A stretch of 64,000 nucleotides of DNA from NCBI GenBank assembly GCA_017527905.1, contig JAFXPK010000030.1, positions 1-64,000 of the forward strand. Reading direction: 5' to 3'. This document shows, one piece after another, positions 16,871-32,100 of the stretch (its first letter is position 1; the number at the start of each line of letters is the position of its first letter). The position numbers and the translations under genes were made by a program. Source of the DNA: Paludibacteraceae bacterium. Its GTDB lineage: Bacteria > Bacteroidota > Bacteroidia > Bacteroidales > Paludibacteraceae. The notes beneath the pieces were generated by a model. The model was not told the DNA's origin. It saw only the letters and a program-made list of their open reading frames with translations, and did not search any database.

Positions 16871-17956
16871 ATGAGAAATGTAGTGTTAATCAGTGCGTGT
16901 GTGGCCATGTTGATGGGCTGCTCGCAACCAAAACAAGAAGCAAATATGGATAATCAGGAAACAACCATTACCCAGGAATGGGACAAAGTATTCCCTAAAA
17001 GTGACAAGGTTGAACATAAGAAAATCACGTTCCACAACCGTTACGGAATCGAATTGGTGGCGGATATGTACGTGCCCCAAAATACACAAGGAAAATTGGC
17101 TGCAATCGCCGTTTCGGGACCGTTCGGTGCGGTAAAAGAGCAGACCAGCGGATTGTATGCGCAGCATATGGCGGAACGTGGGTTCCTCACGATTGCCTTC
17201 GATCCTTCATTCACAGGAGAGAGTGGGGGAGAACCTCGGCGGATGGCTTCGCCTGACATCAATACGGAAGACTTCTTGGCAGCTGTCGATTACTTGTCAA
17301 ATCTTGAAAACGTTGACCCTGAGAAGATTGGCATCATCGGTATCTGCGGTTGGGGCGGTATGTCCATCAATGCGGCGGCACTCGACCCGAGGATCAAGGC
17401 GACGGTGGCTTCCACGATGTATGACATGAGCAAGGTGACCGTTGAAGGCTATTTCGCGAGTGAAAACACACCTGCGCAGCGTATGGAAAAACGCAAAGCA
17501 ATCGCCGCACAACGTACCATAGACTACAAAATAGGCTCGTACAAACGTGCAGGCGGTGTCATCGACCCTTTGCCTGACGACGCTCCGTGGTTTGTGAAAG
17601 ATTATTACGACTACTATAAGACGCCACGTGGCTATCATAAACGGAGTGGAAATTCTAACGACGGATGGAACGTCATCGGTTGCCAGTCGTTCCTCAACCA
17701 ACCATTGTTGGCATGGGCATCCGAAATTGAGTCACCGGTACTTTTGATCCATGGAGAAAAAGCGCATAGCCGTTATTTCAGCGAATATGCCTTTGAGAAA
17801 ATGACAGGCAAAAAATGCGACGGGAAAAGCATGATTGACGGTAATAAAGAGATATTGATTATCCCTAATGCAGTCCATACCGACCTCTATGACGACCGTG
17901 CGGGTGTGATTCCGTATGATAAGATAGAAGCGTTTTTCAAAGAGAATCTGAAATGA
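16871..17956 (+). CDS. Alpha/beta hydrolase lipoprotein with a Cys in the nucleophile position
   Basis: A 361-residue protein starting with a lipoprotein signal (LMGC, lipid Cys17). It has the alpha/beta-hydrolase order: strand/oxyanion part AIAVSGPFGAVKEQT, GFLTIAFDPSFTGESGG, then the nucleophile elbow GIIGICGWGGMS, where Cys replaces the usual Ser, and the late SPVLLIHGEKAHSR and PNAVHTDLYD, the latter carrying the likely catalytic His. Cys nucleophiles occur in dienelactone hydrolases, to which this family is distantly related. It is likely attached to the envelope. The substrate is unknown. Confidence 0.85.
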   Translation: MRNVVLISACVAMLMGCSQPKQEANMDNQETTITQEWDKVFPKSDKVEHKKITFHNRYGIELVADMYVPQNTQGKLAAIAVSGPFGAVKEQTSGLYAQHMAERGFLTIAFDPSFTGESGGEPRRMASPDINTEDFLAAVDYLSNLENVDPEKIGIIGICGWGGMSINAAALDPRIKATVASTMYDMSKVTVEGYFASENTPAQRMEKRKAIAAQRTIDYKIGSYKRAGGVIDPLPDDAPWFVKDYYDYYKTPRGYHKRSGNSNDGWNVIGCQSFLNQPLLAWASEIESPVLLIHGEKAHSRYFSEYAFEKMTGKKCDGKSMIDGNKEILIIPNAVHTDLYDDRAGVIPYDKIEAFFKENLK

Positions 17957-17996
17957 TTTGTTTTAACATCTGCGTTATGACTGAAAAGATGACACG

Positions 17997-18191
17997 CTGA
18001 CCACCAGCGAATATGCGAAGCCTATCACCATCGGCGACAACTGCTGGATTGCAGGCAATGTTACTATCTGTGCGGGCGTCAGCATCGGGCAGGGTAGCGT
18101 CATCGGTGCGGGAAGCGTTGTTACCCGTGACATTCCTACGAATGTGGTGGCGGTGGGGAATCCTTGTAGGGTGTTGAAAACCATCGAATAA
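17997..18191 (+). pseudogene. C-terminal remnant of a hexapeptide-repeat sugar O-acetyltransferase
   Basis: From about 17997 to the TAA at 18189-18191 the sequence encodes a left-handed beta-helix end: [18 protein letters not shown], then [19 protein letters not shown] and GNPCRVLK. These match the C-terminus of maltose/galactoside O-acetyltransferases. The N-terminal two thirds are missing and no start codon opens the frame. Confidence 0.8.
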
Positions 18192-18271
18192 AGTTTTATA
18201 ATGTTATGGAAATCATAGCAATTTTATAAATTTGTGAAATATAAATCAAAGAAGAATATAACAGAATATCC

Positions 18272-18835
18272 ATGAAAAGAATATTATTTTTCACCTTCCT
18301 GATTTTTGCGGCGGCTATATGTGCCTGCTCGCAGAACGGTAATGACAAGCAAAAGTCCAAAGCAATGACAAATAAGACATTAGTAGCCTACTTCTCGGCT
18401 TCGGGCGTGACCGAGAAAGTGGCCAAGGAACTGGCGGAGGTGGCAGGAGCCGACCTTCACGAAATCAAGCCCGCACAACGTTACACCGATGCCGACCTCG
18501 ATTGGCACGATAAGAACTCCCGCTCGTCGGTGGAGATGGCGGACAAGACTTCCCGCCCTGCCATCACGGACAAGCTGGCGAACATGGATGAATACCAGAC
18601 CATCTATGTCGGTTTCCCTATCTGGTGGTATACTTGTCCGACCATCATCAACACCTTCCTAGAGAGCTACGATTTCAAGGGAAAGACGGTGATTCCTTTT
18701 GCCACTTCGGGCGGAAGCACCATCGACAAGGCCTGCAAAGACTTGCAAGCCTCATATCCGCAGGTTCAATTCAAGCCTGGTAAACTGCTCAATAGGGCGA
18801 CAAAGAAGGATTTGGAGAACTTCTGCGGGAAATAA
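18272..18835 (+). CDS. Flavodoxin lipoprotein
   Basis: The 187-residue protein starts with a lipoprotein signal (IFAAAICAC, lipid Cys19), then a full flavodoxin fold. [19 protein letters not shown] is the phosphate-binding loop, [15 protein letters not shown] the flavin loop, and [13 protein letters not shown] the third FMN-contact loop. It is like the flavodoxins found with aldo-keto reductases and AraC regulators in Bacteroidales. It stands at the end of the decayed cluster of 15.5-18.8 kb and is the second flavodoxin of that cluster. Confidence 0.88.
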   Translation: MKRILFFTFLIFAAAICACSQNGNDKQKSKAMTNKTLVAYFSASGVTEKVAKELAEVAGADLHEIKPAQRYTDADLDWHDKNSRSSVEMADKTSRPAITDKLANMDEYQTIYVGFPIWWYTCPTIINTFLESYDFKGKTVIPFATSGGSTIDKACKDLQASYPQVQFKPGKLLNRATKKDLENFCGK

Positions 18836-18898
18836 GGGATCGAAGTTGAAACAATAAATTTGTCACTCATTAAATATTAATCAATAATAGTTAACATC

Positions 18899-19072
18899 AT
18901 GAAAGATAAAATATTACAAGCCATGCGCGAGGCTGGTAAGCCAGTGTCGGCAGGAGATGTGACCAAGGCATTGAACGCAGACCGTAAGGAGATCGATAAG
19001 ATCTTTGCTGAATTGAAGAAGGAGGGTGCCATCGTTTCGCCTGTAAGGTGCAAGTGGGAGCCAGCGAAATAA
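18899..19072 (+). CDS. 57-residue winged-helix protein
   Basis: The small frame from ATG 18899 to TAA 19070-19072 encodes MKDKILQAMREAGKPVSAGD and continues with VTKALNADRKEIDKIFAELK and a short wing-like end. The pattern of a helix, GKPVSAGDV turn, recognition helix and beta wing fits a minimal winged helix-turn-helix domain. It is probably a DNA-binding regulator or the leftover module of one; such 55-60 residue proteins are common in Bacteroidales. Confidence 0.7.
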   Translation: MKDKILQAMREAGKPVSAGDVTKALNADRKEIDKIFAELKKEGAIVSPVRCKWEPAK

Positions 19073-19110
19073 GGTTCTCTAGGGGAATTATCGGCTAAAA
19101 ACACGTCGCT

Positions 19111-19386
19111 ATGCTATACGTGATCGCAATTGTTAACCTAGTGCTTGGCATATGTACCTTTGGCTATCTTTTTGTTGAGCCAAGTCCTGAGGTCAAATAC
19201 CTTTTTGCGGCCATGCTAGGTTCAATTGTTTTAAACATCTTGCTAGTTGTCCTAATTCGTAAAAATGGTAAAAACTATTCGTATAGAGCAAAATTATTCT
19301 CTTCACTTCTTTTGTCGCTTGGCGATTTCGAGTTGTGGTTCCCAATTCTCGCCACACCGTACGTTATGGATTTATTATGGCATTAA
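19111..19386 (+). CDS. Small membrane protein, unrecognised
   Basis: A 91-residue frame with three hydrophobic segments: about 1-22 (MLYVIAIVNLVLGICTFGYL), 28-49 (YLFAAMLGSIVLNILLVVLI) and a weaker one near the C-terminus. Basic residues lie between the second and third. No family is recognised. The start follows the winged-helix gene by 38 bases. Confidence 0.5.
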   Translation: MLYVIAIVNLVLGICTFGYLFVEPSPEVKYLFAAMLGSIVLNILLVVLIRKNGKNYSYRAKLFSSLLLSLGDFELWFPILATPYVMDLLWH

Positions 19387-19452
19387 CCCATGTTTTTCTG
19401 ATGATTCCCTGAACATTGGTGCATATCGCAACCATCCTCAATATAGCTGAAA

Positions 19453-19962
19453 ATGCCCTACACCTCCCTCTATATCACCCCACCATCCTTCGATAACCTT
19501 CTGCTTGCCTCCGACGGCGACCTCCTCACGGGGCTCCATTTCATCGGTTCACAGAAAGAAGGGGAAGAGAGGCAGGAGGGAGAGGTGGCCGACTTGCCTA
19601 TCTTTCGGGAGACACGACGTTGGCTCGACGACTATTTTTCAGGTCATCAGCCTGATTTCACGCCACGGTACAAACTGGAGAAGGCAACTCCTTTCCGCCA
19701 AGAAGTGTCAGAGATCATGTGCACCATTCCTTTCGGTGGGACAATGACCTACGGTGAGATAGCCACACAGATAGCACAGGGGCATGGGTTGGAGAAGATG
19801 TCGGCGCAAGCGGTGGGCGGTGCGGTAGGGTGGAACCCCATCTGCCTGATTGTTCCCTGCCATCGAGTGATGGGCGCAAACGGCCAACTCACGGGCTACG
19901 GAGGCGGAATCAATAATAAGATAGCTTTGCTTAGGTTGGAAGGTACCCTATCCGTTGAATGA
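19453..19962 (+). CDS. ogt: Methylated-DNA--protein-cysteine methyltransferase
   Basis: A 169-residue suicide DNA-repair protein that transfers alkyl groups from O6-methylguanine to its own Cys136, in the motif IVPCHRVMGANG. TPFRQEVSEIM and IPFGGTMTYGEIA are the DNA-binding helix region, and the C-terminal LTGYGGGINNKIALLRLE is also characteristic. There is no Ada-type regulatory domain, so it is the Ogt form. Confidence 0.95.
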   Translation: MPYTSLYITPPSFDNLLLASDGDLLTGLHFIGSQKEGEERQEGEVADLPIFRETRRWLDDYFSGHQPDFTPRYKLEKATPFRQEVSEIMCTIPFGGTMTYGEIATQIAQGHGLEKMSAQAVGGAVGWNPICLIVPCHRVMGANGQLTGYGGGINNKIALLRLEGTLSVE

Positions 19963-20003
19963 AGCCGTTTAAGTGTATTGTTGAATTAAAGTAACTAGAC
20001 GTT

Positions 20004-20639
20004 ATGATCGAAATATTATTCATCTTCATCATAATTGTTTTAAGTGTGGTTCTAACCTTTGTATGGTCGAAGCACAAACACTCTGAACATACATTACGTA
20101 ATTGTGCCATCTCATTTGCCATCACATTAGTCCTTGTTATCAATTTCCTGCTTGTTTTCGTGATTTTCACGATCAGTATTGAGGATGCGAGTTATGACAT
20201 AGATGGCGTCCGTTATGATGGATTGGAGACATGGGATGTGACAACTCCCTATGGGGATTTCCATAAATGTGACCAACAATGTTCGTTGTCTGATATTGGG
20301 TACATCGACTCAGTTGCCGAATACGATCGGTACATTGTTGTGGTAGTATACGATAAGCCCAAGGTTTATGTCAGCATCGACGAACAACGCAACATCAACA
20401 AGGCCACGTCCCTCTCAGAATTGCCTGTGACAGTCTCCCGGGATGATTTCAGAAATGCTTCATATTACATTGAAAAGTTAAGTGAACCGGCATACCAAAA
20501 GAGCCTGAAACGGAACGAAGAGAAACCCTCTTCCCTTAAAATCGGATTACTCTCCCTACTAATAGCCTCGTTAATCACTATATTGGAATGTTATTTTATC
20601 AAACTCGTCAGGCACATATTGTCCCTCATCATATCCTGA
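20004..20639 (+). CDS. Unrecognised membrane protein
   Basis: The 211-residue protein has two N-terminal transmembrane helices (about 1-20 and 35-57), a soluble segment of about 120 residues with beta-type sequence (YDIDGVRYDGLETWDVT, YDRYIVVVVYDKPKVYVSID), and one C-terminal helix (IGLLSLLIASLITILECYFI). I do not recognise a family. Its 3' end overlaps the convergent DUF3307 gene by 11 bases. Confidence 0.65.
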   Translation: MIEILFIFIIIVLSVVLTFVWSKHKHSEHTLRNCAISFAITLVLVINFLLVFVIFTISIEDASYDIDGVRYDGLETWDVTTPYGDFHKCDQQCSLSDIGYIDSVAEYDRYIVVVVYDKPKVYVSIDEQRNINKATSLSELPVTVSRDDFRNASYYIEKLSEPAYQKSLKRNEEKPSSLKIGLLSLLIASLITILECYFIKLVRHILSLIIS

Positions 20640-21408
20640 ATAGATGTTTTATGCTAAGTCCCAGGAATATGGCGATGGCGTAGCTAAGCAATGTGCCTAT
20701 CAGCACATACTCCGATTTAGCTGTTTTGCTCTCCGAATATCTAAGGATGGACTTCGCCGCCATGATGAATCCGACCACTTCATAATCACCTGTCAGGACG
20801 AATGTCAGGGTCATCAGACGCTCTGTGTTTCCAATGATTTTTCCTGCGTTAGGCAGTTCGTCAGACTCCAATGAATCTTCGGTTCCCTTCGACGGCTCCT
20901 CCGTCGGCACGTTCACCTTCGCATACGATAACACTTTCTTGATGATGATATTGGCAGGCTTTAGGCACCAGAGTATGCCGATGAATATCGCGATGGTGGA
21001 ATCCTGATAAAGCACGCTTAGTCCGTGCTGATCCATCGTGTTCATGAGCCCCACGGCCCATTGGCATGGCTCCATCCTTTCGAAACTGAGGATACATGCC
21101 GCTGCGATAATCACAACGTGTAGTATTTGGTCAAGGAAAAACAGATGGATCCGCTCATTACGGAGCGCGTTTTTAAGACCATCGATGACATAATGCGTGC
21201 CCGCAACGATGAATGCCGGGAACCAGAATCCCCAAGGGGAGGCGAGGATCAGCGACAGAAGTAGGGTGATGATGACATGAGCGAACAGATGGGGAGAAAG
21301 AAAACTTCTAAAACCGTCCCTTTTCTTCCCCTGACACATAGCGTCGTTCTGAAAGAAAAAATCCGACAATGTGTGTGCAACCAATTGAAGTAGAAATAGT
21401 TTGATCAT
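20629..21408 (-). CDS. DUF3307 membrane protein
   Basis: The 259-residue protein begins LFLLQLVAHTLSDFFFQND, the hallmark start of DUF3307, and continues through hydrophobic helices with HYVIDGLKN and DQILHVV. After a hydrophilic, acidic linker (about 165-190) come two more membrane helices with MAAKSILRYSE between them. The function of DUF3307 is unknown; it is repeatedly seen next to SatD-type proteins. Here its start lies three bases after the SatD stop, so both are one transcription unit. Confidence 0.85.
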   Translation of the reverse strand: MIKLFLLQLVAHTLSDFFFQNDAMCQGKKRDGFRSFLSPHLFAHVIITLLLSLILASPWGFWFPAFIVAGTHYVIDGLKNALRNERIHLFFLDQILHVVIIAAACILSFERMEPCQWAVGLMNTMDQHGLSVLYQDSTIAIFIGILWCLKPANIIIKKVLSYAKVNVPTEEPSKGTEDSLESDELPNAGKIIGNTERLMTLTFVLTGDYEVVGFIMAAKSILRYSESKTAKSEYVLIGTLLSYAIAIFLGLSIKHLFRI

Positions 21409-21411
21409 TTT

Positions 21412-22143
21412 TTAAAATTTAATATGTTCGTAATGTTTTAATACCTGTTCGATGGCTTTCCATCCGAATTGTGTGGAGTGCTGATTCACAGCGGATTGGC
21501 TTATGCCAAGCAGTTTCGATATCTCCTCCTCCGTTTTCCCTGTGAGTCGATGGAAGATGACTTCGCATTGGCGGGCGGTGGCTCTCTTGAATAAGACGTC
21601 TATCAATCCCAGATAGGCGTTTATGCGGTCGTTGAGCTCCTCATCCTCCGCATGGAAGAATAAAGTGCTCTTGATCGTTATTTTCTTTCTGTTGGATGTC
21701 TTTTGCTGCTCGATGGCCCTGCCGGAAGCATAGATGGCCTCTCCGTCCATCACGTTACACGACTCTTCGGCTATTCTCATGGACCCTACGGCAATCGCTA
21801 TCCTGACGCCAAAGGTGGTGAATAGATTCAGCCGTTTTTTCCTTCTCTTGTTCTTATCGTCCGTTTCCGAGTTTCCCGCCACTCCAGTCGACGGAGCGTC
21901 TAAATCCACGTATAAAGGTGTCTTTTTTATAAATGCCTTGAGGAGTAGGGCGACTCTTAACGAATTCTTAGGATCCTTGAGGTAACATTCTATGTTATCG
22001 CCTTTGCTCACTCGGCCCCACGAAATGAAACCCTGTGCCGACAATTGGCGTATCAGCTCATTGATGCTTTGCTGTACTTCTATGAGCTGTTTCAGCTCCA
22101 TAGCGGTCGAAGATACTATGTCTGCGGATATTGTGGCCTGCAT
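21412..22143 (-). CDS. SatD-family protein with C-terminal HTH
   Basis: The start is taken at 22143 (MQATISADIVSSTAMELKQL) because this matches SatD proteins, which open with a short strand and IxxDIVxS; upstream in-frame codons lie in AT-rich promoter sequence. The 243-residue product has a SatD-type core (GRVSKGDNIECYLKDP, RIAIAVGSM, GEAIYASGRAIE) and a C-terminal sigma-region-4-like HTH (RQCEVIFHRLTGKTEEEIS, LLGISQSAVNQH). It likely binds DNA. The 29-bp repeat array at 22321-22531 lies upstream of its promoter and is a natural candidate target. Confidence 0.8.
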   Translation of the reverse strand: MQATISADIVSSTAMELKQLIEVQQSINELIRQLSAQGFISWGRVSKGDNIECYLKDPKNSLRVALLLKAFIKKTPLYVDLDAPSTGVAGNSETDDKNKRRKKRLNLFTTFGVRIAIAVGSMRIAEESCNVMDGEAIYASGRAIEQQKTSNRKKITIKSTLFFHAEDEELNDRINAYLGLIDVLFKRATARQCEVIFHRLTGKTEEEISKLLGISQSAVNQHSTQFGWKAIEQVLKHYEHIKF

Positions 22144-22164
22144 TTTCCCTTTTGGTTTCTTATG

Positions 22165-22172
22165 CAAATATA
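22165..22172 (-). promoter_or_regulatory. -7 box of the satD-DUF3307 promoter
   Basis: The minus strand reads TATATTTG 22 bases before the chosen satD start. The -33 region is AT-rich without a clear TTTG. Confidence 0.5.
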
Positions 22173-22320
22173 TAATATATATTTTGTTTTTGATGTGTAT
22201 AAACCTGAAAATAATAGCCTTGATGCCCATTCTATCATATTTAATAACACATACGTACATGCCTTGGATGTGAATTCATGAGAATCGAACCATATCCCTG
22301 CTCTATACATATAGCTGCCG

Positions 22321-22531
22321 TATATAAGTCAAATATCTTATATATATAATCTATAAGTTATTTCGCTTATAGATATGACTTATAAGTTTAAATACTTATA
22401 AAAGTAATTTATAAGTAATTTGGCTTATAAATATAGTTTATAAGTAAATACCATTATAAACGGTAAATATAAGTTAATAGGCTTATAAAAGTAATTTATA
22501 AGTTAAACGGCTTATAATTATAGTTTATAAG
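22321..22531. repeat. 29-bp-period array of CTTATA/TATAAG dyads
   Basis: TATAAG begins at 22323, 22352, 22381, 22410, 22439, 22468, 22497 and 22526: eight copies spaced exactly 29 bases. Its reverse complement CTTATA begins at 22337, 22366, 22395, 22424, (ATTATA at 22453), 22482 and 22511, also exactly 29 apart. Each unit is CTTATA-N9-TATAAG-N8. Half-sites are kept while the N9 and N8 parts vary, though some units match closely (22395 and 22482). The array lies between the divergent satD and CAZyme promoters. Spacers are too short for CRISPR. It looks like an operator or protein-polymer binding array. Confidence 0.9.
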
Positions 22532-22678
22532 GGTATTATCTAATATTACAACAGAAAGCACCTATTTCCATAAAGGAAGCATGCCATCCATCAACCGGAG
22601 ATGATCGGTCCGCCATTATAAAATCCATGTCATTCGAAAATAAAAACATAAAATCGATTGCGTTTGTTGAAAAAAAAC

Positions 22679-22686
22679 TATCTTTG
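22679..22686 (+). promoter_or_regulatory. -7 box of the CAZyme operon promoter
   Basis: TATCTTTG fits TAnnTTTG and predicts transcription from about 22690, giving a leader of about 210 bases before the gene at 22900. The -33 region (ATTG near 22657-22660) is only a partial match. Confidence 0.5.
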
Positions 22687-22722
22687 CGGGGGTAAATAAT
22701 ATGTTTTGTGGAAAAACGCGCA

Positions 22723-22788
22723 ATGAGTGAGCAGACTATTCTCGTTGCTGAATTGAAAAACACGACCAAGCCTTTACATCTAAAATAA
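22723..22788 (+). other. Possible 21-codon leader ORF
   Basis: ATG 22723-22725 opens MSEQTILVAELKNTTKPLHL and ends at a TAA that lies inside the hairpin at 22776-22795. An even shorter frame (22701-22730) overlaps its start. I see no strong ribosome-binding site, so translation is uncertain. Confidence 0.25.
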
Positions 22789-22800
22789 TAGATGTTTTTA
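22776..22800 (+). terminator. Hairpin plus T-run in the CAZyme leader
   Basis: ACATCTA (22776-22782) pairs with TAGATGT (22789-22795) and is followed by a T-run. It lies between the predicted promoter (22679) and the first gene (22900), so it may act as an attenuator rather than an end terminator. Confidence 0.45.
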
Positions 22801-22899
22801 CGAGTGATTGAGTGAAATTGGACTGGATAAGGTCTGAGGTTCGGTTATGCATTGTTGTGAATTATTGAGAGACACTGTATTATAAAATTATTGTAGGCG

Positions 22900-25539
22900 A
22901 TGAAAAATTATCTTTTTGGGACAGAATTTCTGCGAAGGGTGACGTGTGCGTCTACCCGTAAGGCATTATTGGGTGCAATGATGTTTTTCCCCGTCGTGAC
23001 GTTGGCGCAAGGCGAGTCGAATCAGTACGATGAGACGGGCAATCAAGCTACTTTCTACGTGGCTCCTTCAGGCTCCGACATGAATGAGGGCACTTTCGTG
23101 GCTCCTTTCAAGACGCTCGCAAGGGCGCAGAAGGAGGTGCGCAAGGTGAACGAGACAATGACGGGCGATGTTGTGGTCTATCTGCGTGGGGGCACCTATC
23201 AGCTGGCCAGTACGCTGACACTGAACAACCTAGACGGAGGCAAGTCGGGCCACTACGTCCGTTACAGGAACTATCCGGGCGAGTCTCCGTTGGTGACGGG
23301 TGGCATCCCTATCGAGGGTTGGACCCTGCATGACGCTGAAAACAATATCTGGGCCGCCCCGAACGTGGAAGCCCGTTTCCGTCAGCTCTACGTGAACGGT
23401 AAGAAGGCTATCCGAGCCCGCTATCCGAACCTGAAGGAAAACGGCGACCATAACTTCTTCCGCTTGGCGAAAGTAGACACGCTCGGCAAGGGCTTCGAGG
23501 TCTACAGCGACCAAGTGGGTAATTGGAACCAGCTGAACAAAGTGGAGATGCACCTGATGATCGCTTGGGCGGAGTCCATCCTGCGCCTGAGCAAGATCAC
23601 CAACAAGGGCAATGTCTGCAAGATAGAGGTGCAGGAGCCTGAGCACACGATGATCTGGCGCCGCAAATACCCGATGCTGGGCACCGCCTTCATGAGCAAC
23701 CCGCCCCGCCAACAATGCTTCTACTTCGAGAACGCCTACGAGTTTATCGACCAAGAGGGAGAATGGTACCTGGACGAGGCGGAGAACGTACTCTACTACA
23801 AGGCGAGGGAAGGGGAGGATATGACCAAGAGCCTGGTGGTCGCCCCACGCTTGGAGACATTGATCGCCATCCAAGGGGAAAACACCTCCAACAAGGTGGG
23901 CTACCTCTCTTTCGAGGGCATCACGTTCGCCCATACGAACTTTACCCTGCCGAGCGAGAAGGGCTACATGGACCTGCAGGCGGGCCTCTACCACCTCGAC
24001 GTGCTCGACGAGCATCCGGGACAGCCATTGAGCAGTAACCAATTCCTCCTGAAGCGTCCAGCTTCCGGTGTCAGGGTGGAGAACGCCCACCATATCCGCA
24101 TAGAAAAGAACATCTTCGCCCAAATGGCCATGACGGGCTTGGACTTCGTCTCGGGCACCAACGATGATATGATACAGGGCAATATCTTCACCGACTTGGG
24201 TGCGGCAGGCATCATGATCGGTAAGTTCTCGCAGGACGACAACACGGAGATCCACAAAGCATATAACCCGTCCGACCGTGCGGAGATATGCACACGCGAT
24301 ACGATCAAGAACAACTATATCCACCACGTCACCACCGAGTCGCAGGGCTCCGTGGGCATCGGTGCGGGCTACCCGAGGGATATCGTCATCGAGCACAACG
24401 AATTGGCCTACATGAACTATTCGGGCATCTCCGTGGGCTTCGGCTGGACGAATCAGGAGACCGCCATGAACAACAACCATATCAACTGGAACAGAATCCA
24501 CCACGTCTCACAACTCTTGGCGGACTGCGGACCGATCTACACGCTCTCCAACCAAGGAACGGGCGGACAGATACAGCACAACTACATCTCGGACATCTCC
24601 GCTTCGCAATGGGCGGACTATTGGGTGCTTCCGATCTACTTGGACGAGGGTTCGAGCGGCTTCGAGGTCTCCGATAATGTGTACGACCGCGCCCCTTCCG
24701 GCAATGCGGCCAACCAGGCTGGATCGAACTATTGCCACGACAACGACGGACACTCGCAGACCGTCATCAACAATGCGGGTATCGAGAAGGATTTCCAAGG
24801 CATATTCTCCGTGAAGGTCACCATCCTGCCTGATTTCTCAGAGGTCGTGCCACAAACCGCCTTCGTCGAGGATGCTGCCATCCCTGGCGTTATCGAGATG
24901 GAGAACTACGATTTAGGAGGACAGAGCGTCTCCTTCTACGATACGGATTTCCTCAACGAGGAGGGATTCTACCGTGAGGACGGTGTGGACATCGTGGCAA
25001 TCGGTGACTCGCTCCATCCCGACGGCTATGCGTTGGGTTACACGGCTGCGGGAGAGTGGCTGGAGTATACGCTGAACGTGAAGGAATCCTCCCGCTACCA
25101 ATTCCACGCATGGGTGGCTTCCGGCTTGGAACACTCGGGCTTCCGCCTCTTCCTGGACGGGACGGCGATTACGGACACCATGGAGATACCGCAAGGGGAG
25201 AACTGGACCGATTATACCACGATTGACGGTGAGACCACCCAACTACAGGCGGGCGAGCATGTCTTGCGCCTGGTGATCACAGGTCCGTACGCGAACATCG
25301 ACCGAATCCATTTCGCCAAGAATATCTCGGAGATTACCTCCTTGCCTTCCACCTTTGCATCAAACGGAGAACAAGTGTTATATGTTTATGATATAAGAGG
25401 TTATTACTGCGGAACGATTCATGTGGTGGGAGGTGATCCTTCCTCCATTGAATGTTCCATGGAAAGGGCGGGCTTCCTGCCTGGCATATACCTCCTCCGT
25501 GCTTCCGACGGATTAGCCTTTAAGCATATTGTCAAGTGA
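22900..25539 (+). CDS. Secreted beta-helix glycosidase (GH141-like) with CBM6 and Por-like tail
   Basis: The 879-residue protein has a signal peptide (cleavage near VTLAQG). A right-handed beta-helix catalytic region (about 45-640) starts FYVAPSGSDMNEGTFVAPF, with VYLRGGTYQL, VTGGIPIEGW and a chain of helix turns such as VENAHHIRIEKNIFAQ and IQHNYISDIS. This layout is typical of GH141-type glycosidases and relatives; the exact family is an inference. Next comes a CBM6 (about 660-805: IPGVIEMENYDLGGQ, YREDGVDIV) and a Por-like C-terminal domain (VYDIRG, PGIYLLRA). It heads an operon with GH2 and GH95 enzymes, pointing to a fucosylated and galactosylated glycan. Confidence 0.8.
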   Translation: MKNYLFGTEFLRRVTCASTRKALLGAMMFFPVVTLAQGESNQYDETGNQATFYVAPSGSDMNEGTFVAPFKTLARAQKEVRKVNETMTGDVVVYLRGGTYQLASTLTLNNLDGGKSGHYVRYRNYPGESPLVTGGIPIEGWTLHDAENNIWAAPNVEARFRQLYVNGKKAIRARYPNLKENGDHNFFRLAKVDTLGKGFEVYSDQVGNWNQLNKVEMHLMIAWAESILRLSKITNKGNVCKIEVQEPEHTMIWRRKYPMLGTAFMSNPPRQQCFYFENAYEFIDQEGEWYLDEAENVLYYKAREGEDMTKSLVVAPRLETLIAIQGENTSNKVGYLSFEGITFAHTNFTLPSEKGYMDLQAGLYHLDVLDEHPGQPLSSNQFLLKRPASGVRVENAHHIRIEKNIFAQMAMTGLDFVSGTNDDMIQGNIFTDLGAAGIMIGKFSQDDNTEIHKAYNPSDRAEICTRDTIKNNYIHHVTTESQGSVGIGAGYPRDIVIEHNELAYMNYSGISVGFGWTNQETAMNNNHINWNRIHHVSQLLADCGPIYTLSNQGTGGQIQHNYISDISASQWADYWVLPIYLDEGSSGFEVSDNVYDRAPSGNAANQAGSNYCHDNDGHSQTVINNAGIEKDFQGIFSVKVTILPDFSEVVPQTAFVEDAAIPGVIEMENYDLGGQSVSFYDTDFLNEEGFYREDGVDIVAIGDSLHPDGYALGYTAAGEWLEYTLNVKESSRYQFHAWVASGLEHSGFRLFLDGTAITDTMEIPQGENWTDYTTIDGETTQLQAGEHVLRLVITGPYANIDRIHFAKNISEITSLPSTFASNGEQVLYVYDIRGYYCGTIHVVGGDPSSIECSMERAGFLPGIYLLRASDGLAFKHIVK

Positions 25540-25550
25540 TTATATATTGA

Positions 25551-32035
<6,485 letters not shown>

Positions 32036-32065
32036 TAAGAATTCAAGCATAAAGGAACTCTTTTT

Positions 32066-32100
32066 TGCGGGGTTGTCAGAATGAGACAGCCCCGCATTTG
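32066..32100 (+). terminator. Terminator of the CAZyme operon
   Basis: TGCGGGG (32066-32072) pairs with CCCCGCA (32090-32096). The stem is extended inside by TGTC/GACA with one G-T pair, and T-rich sequence follows. Confidence 0.75.

Noticed and set aside
22321..22531. CRISPR array
   Set aside because: The period is 29 bases in total, the conserved part is only two 6-base half-sites per unit and the variable parts are 8-9 bases. There is no room for spacers, and no cas genes are near.
22536..22769. 77-codon minus-strand frame between the repeat array and the CAZyme promoter
   Set aside because: It covers the predicted CAZyme promoter and has no family resemblance, no promoter of its own and no convincing ribosome-binding site.
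23230..24504. Long open frame on the minus strand (424 codons)
   Set aside because: It lies wholly inside the beta-helix glycosidase gene in the opposite direction, with no family similarity and a biased composition typical of antisense shadows in GC-rich coding sequence.
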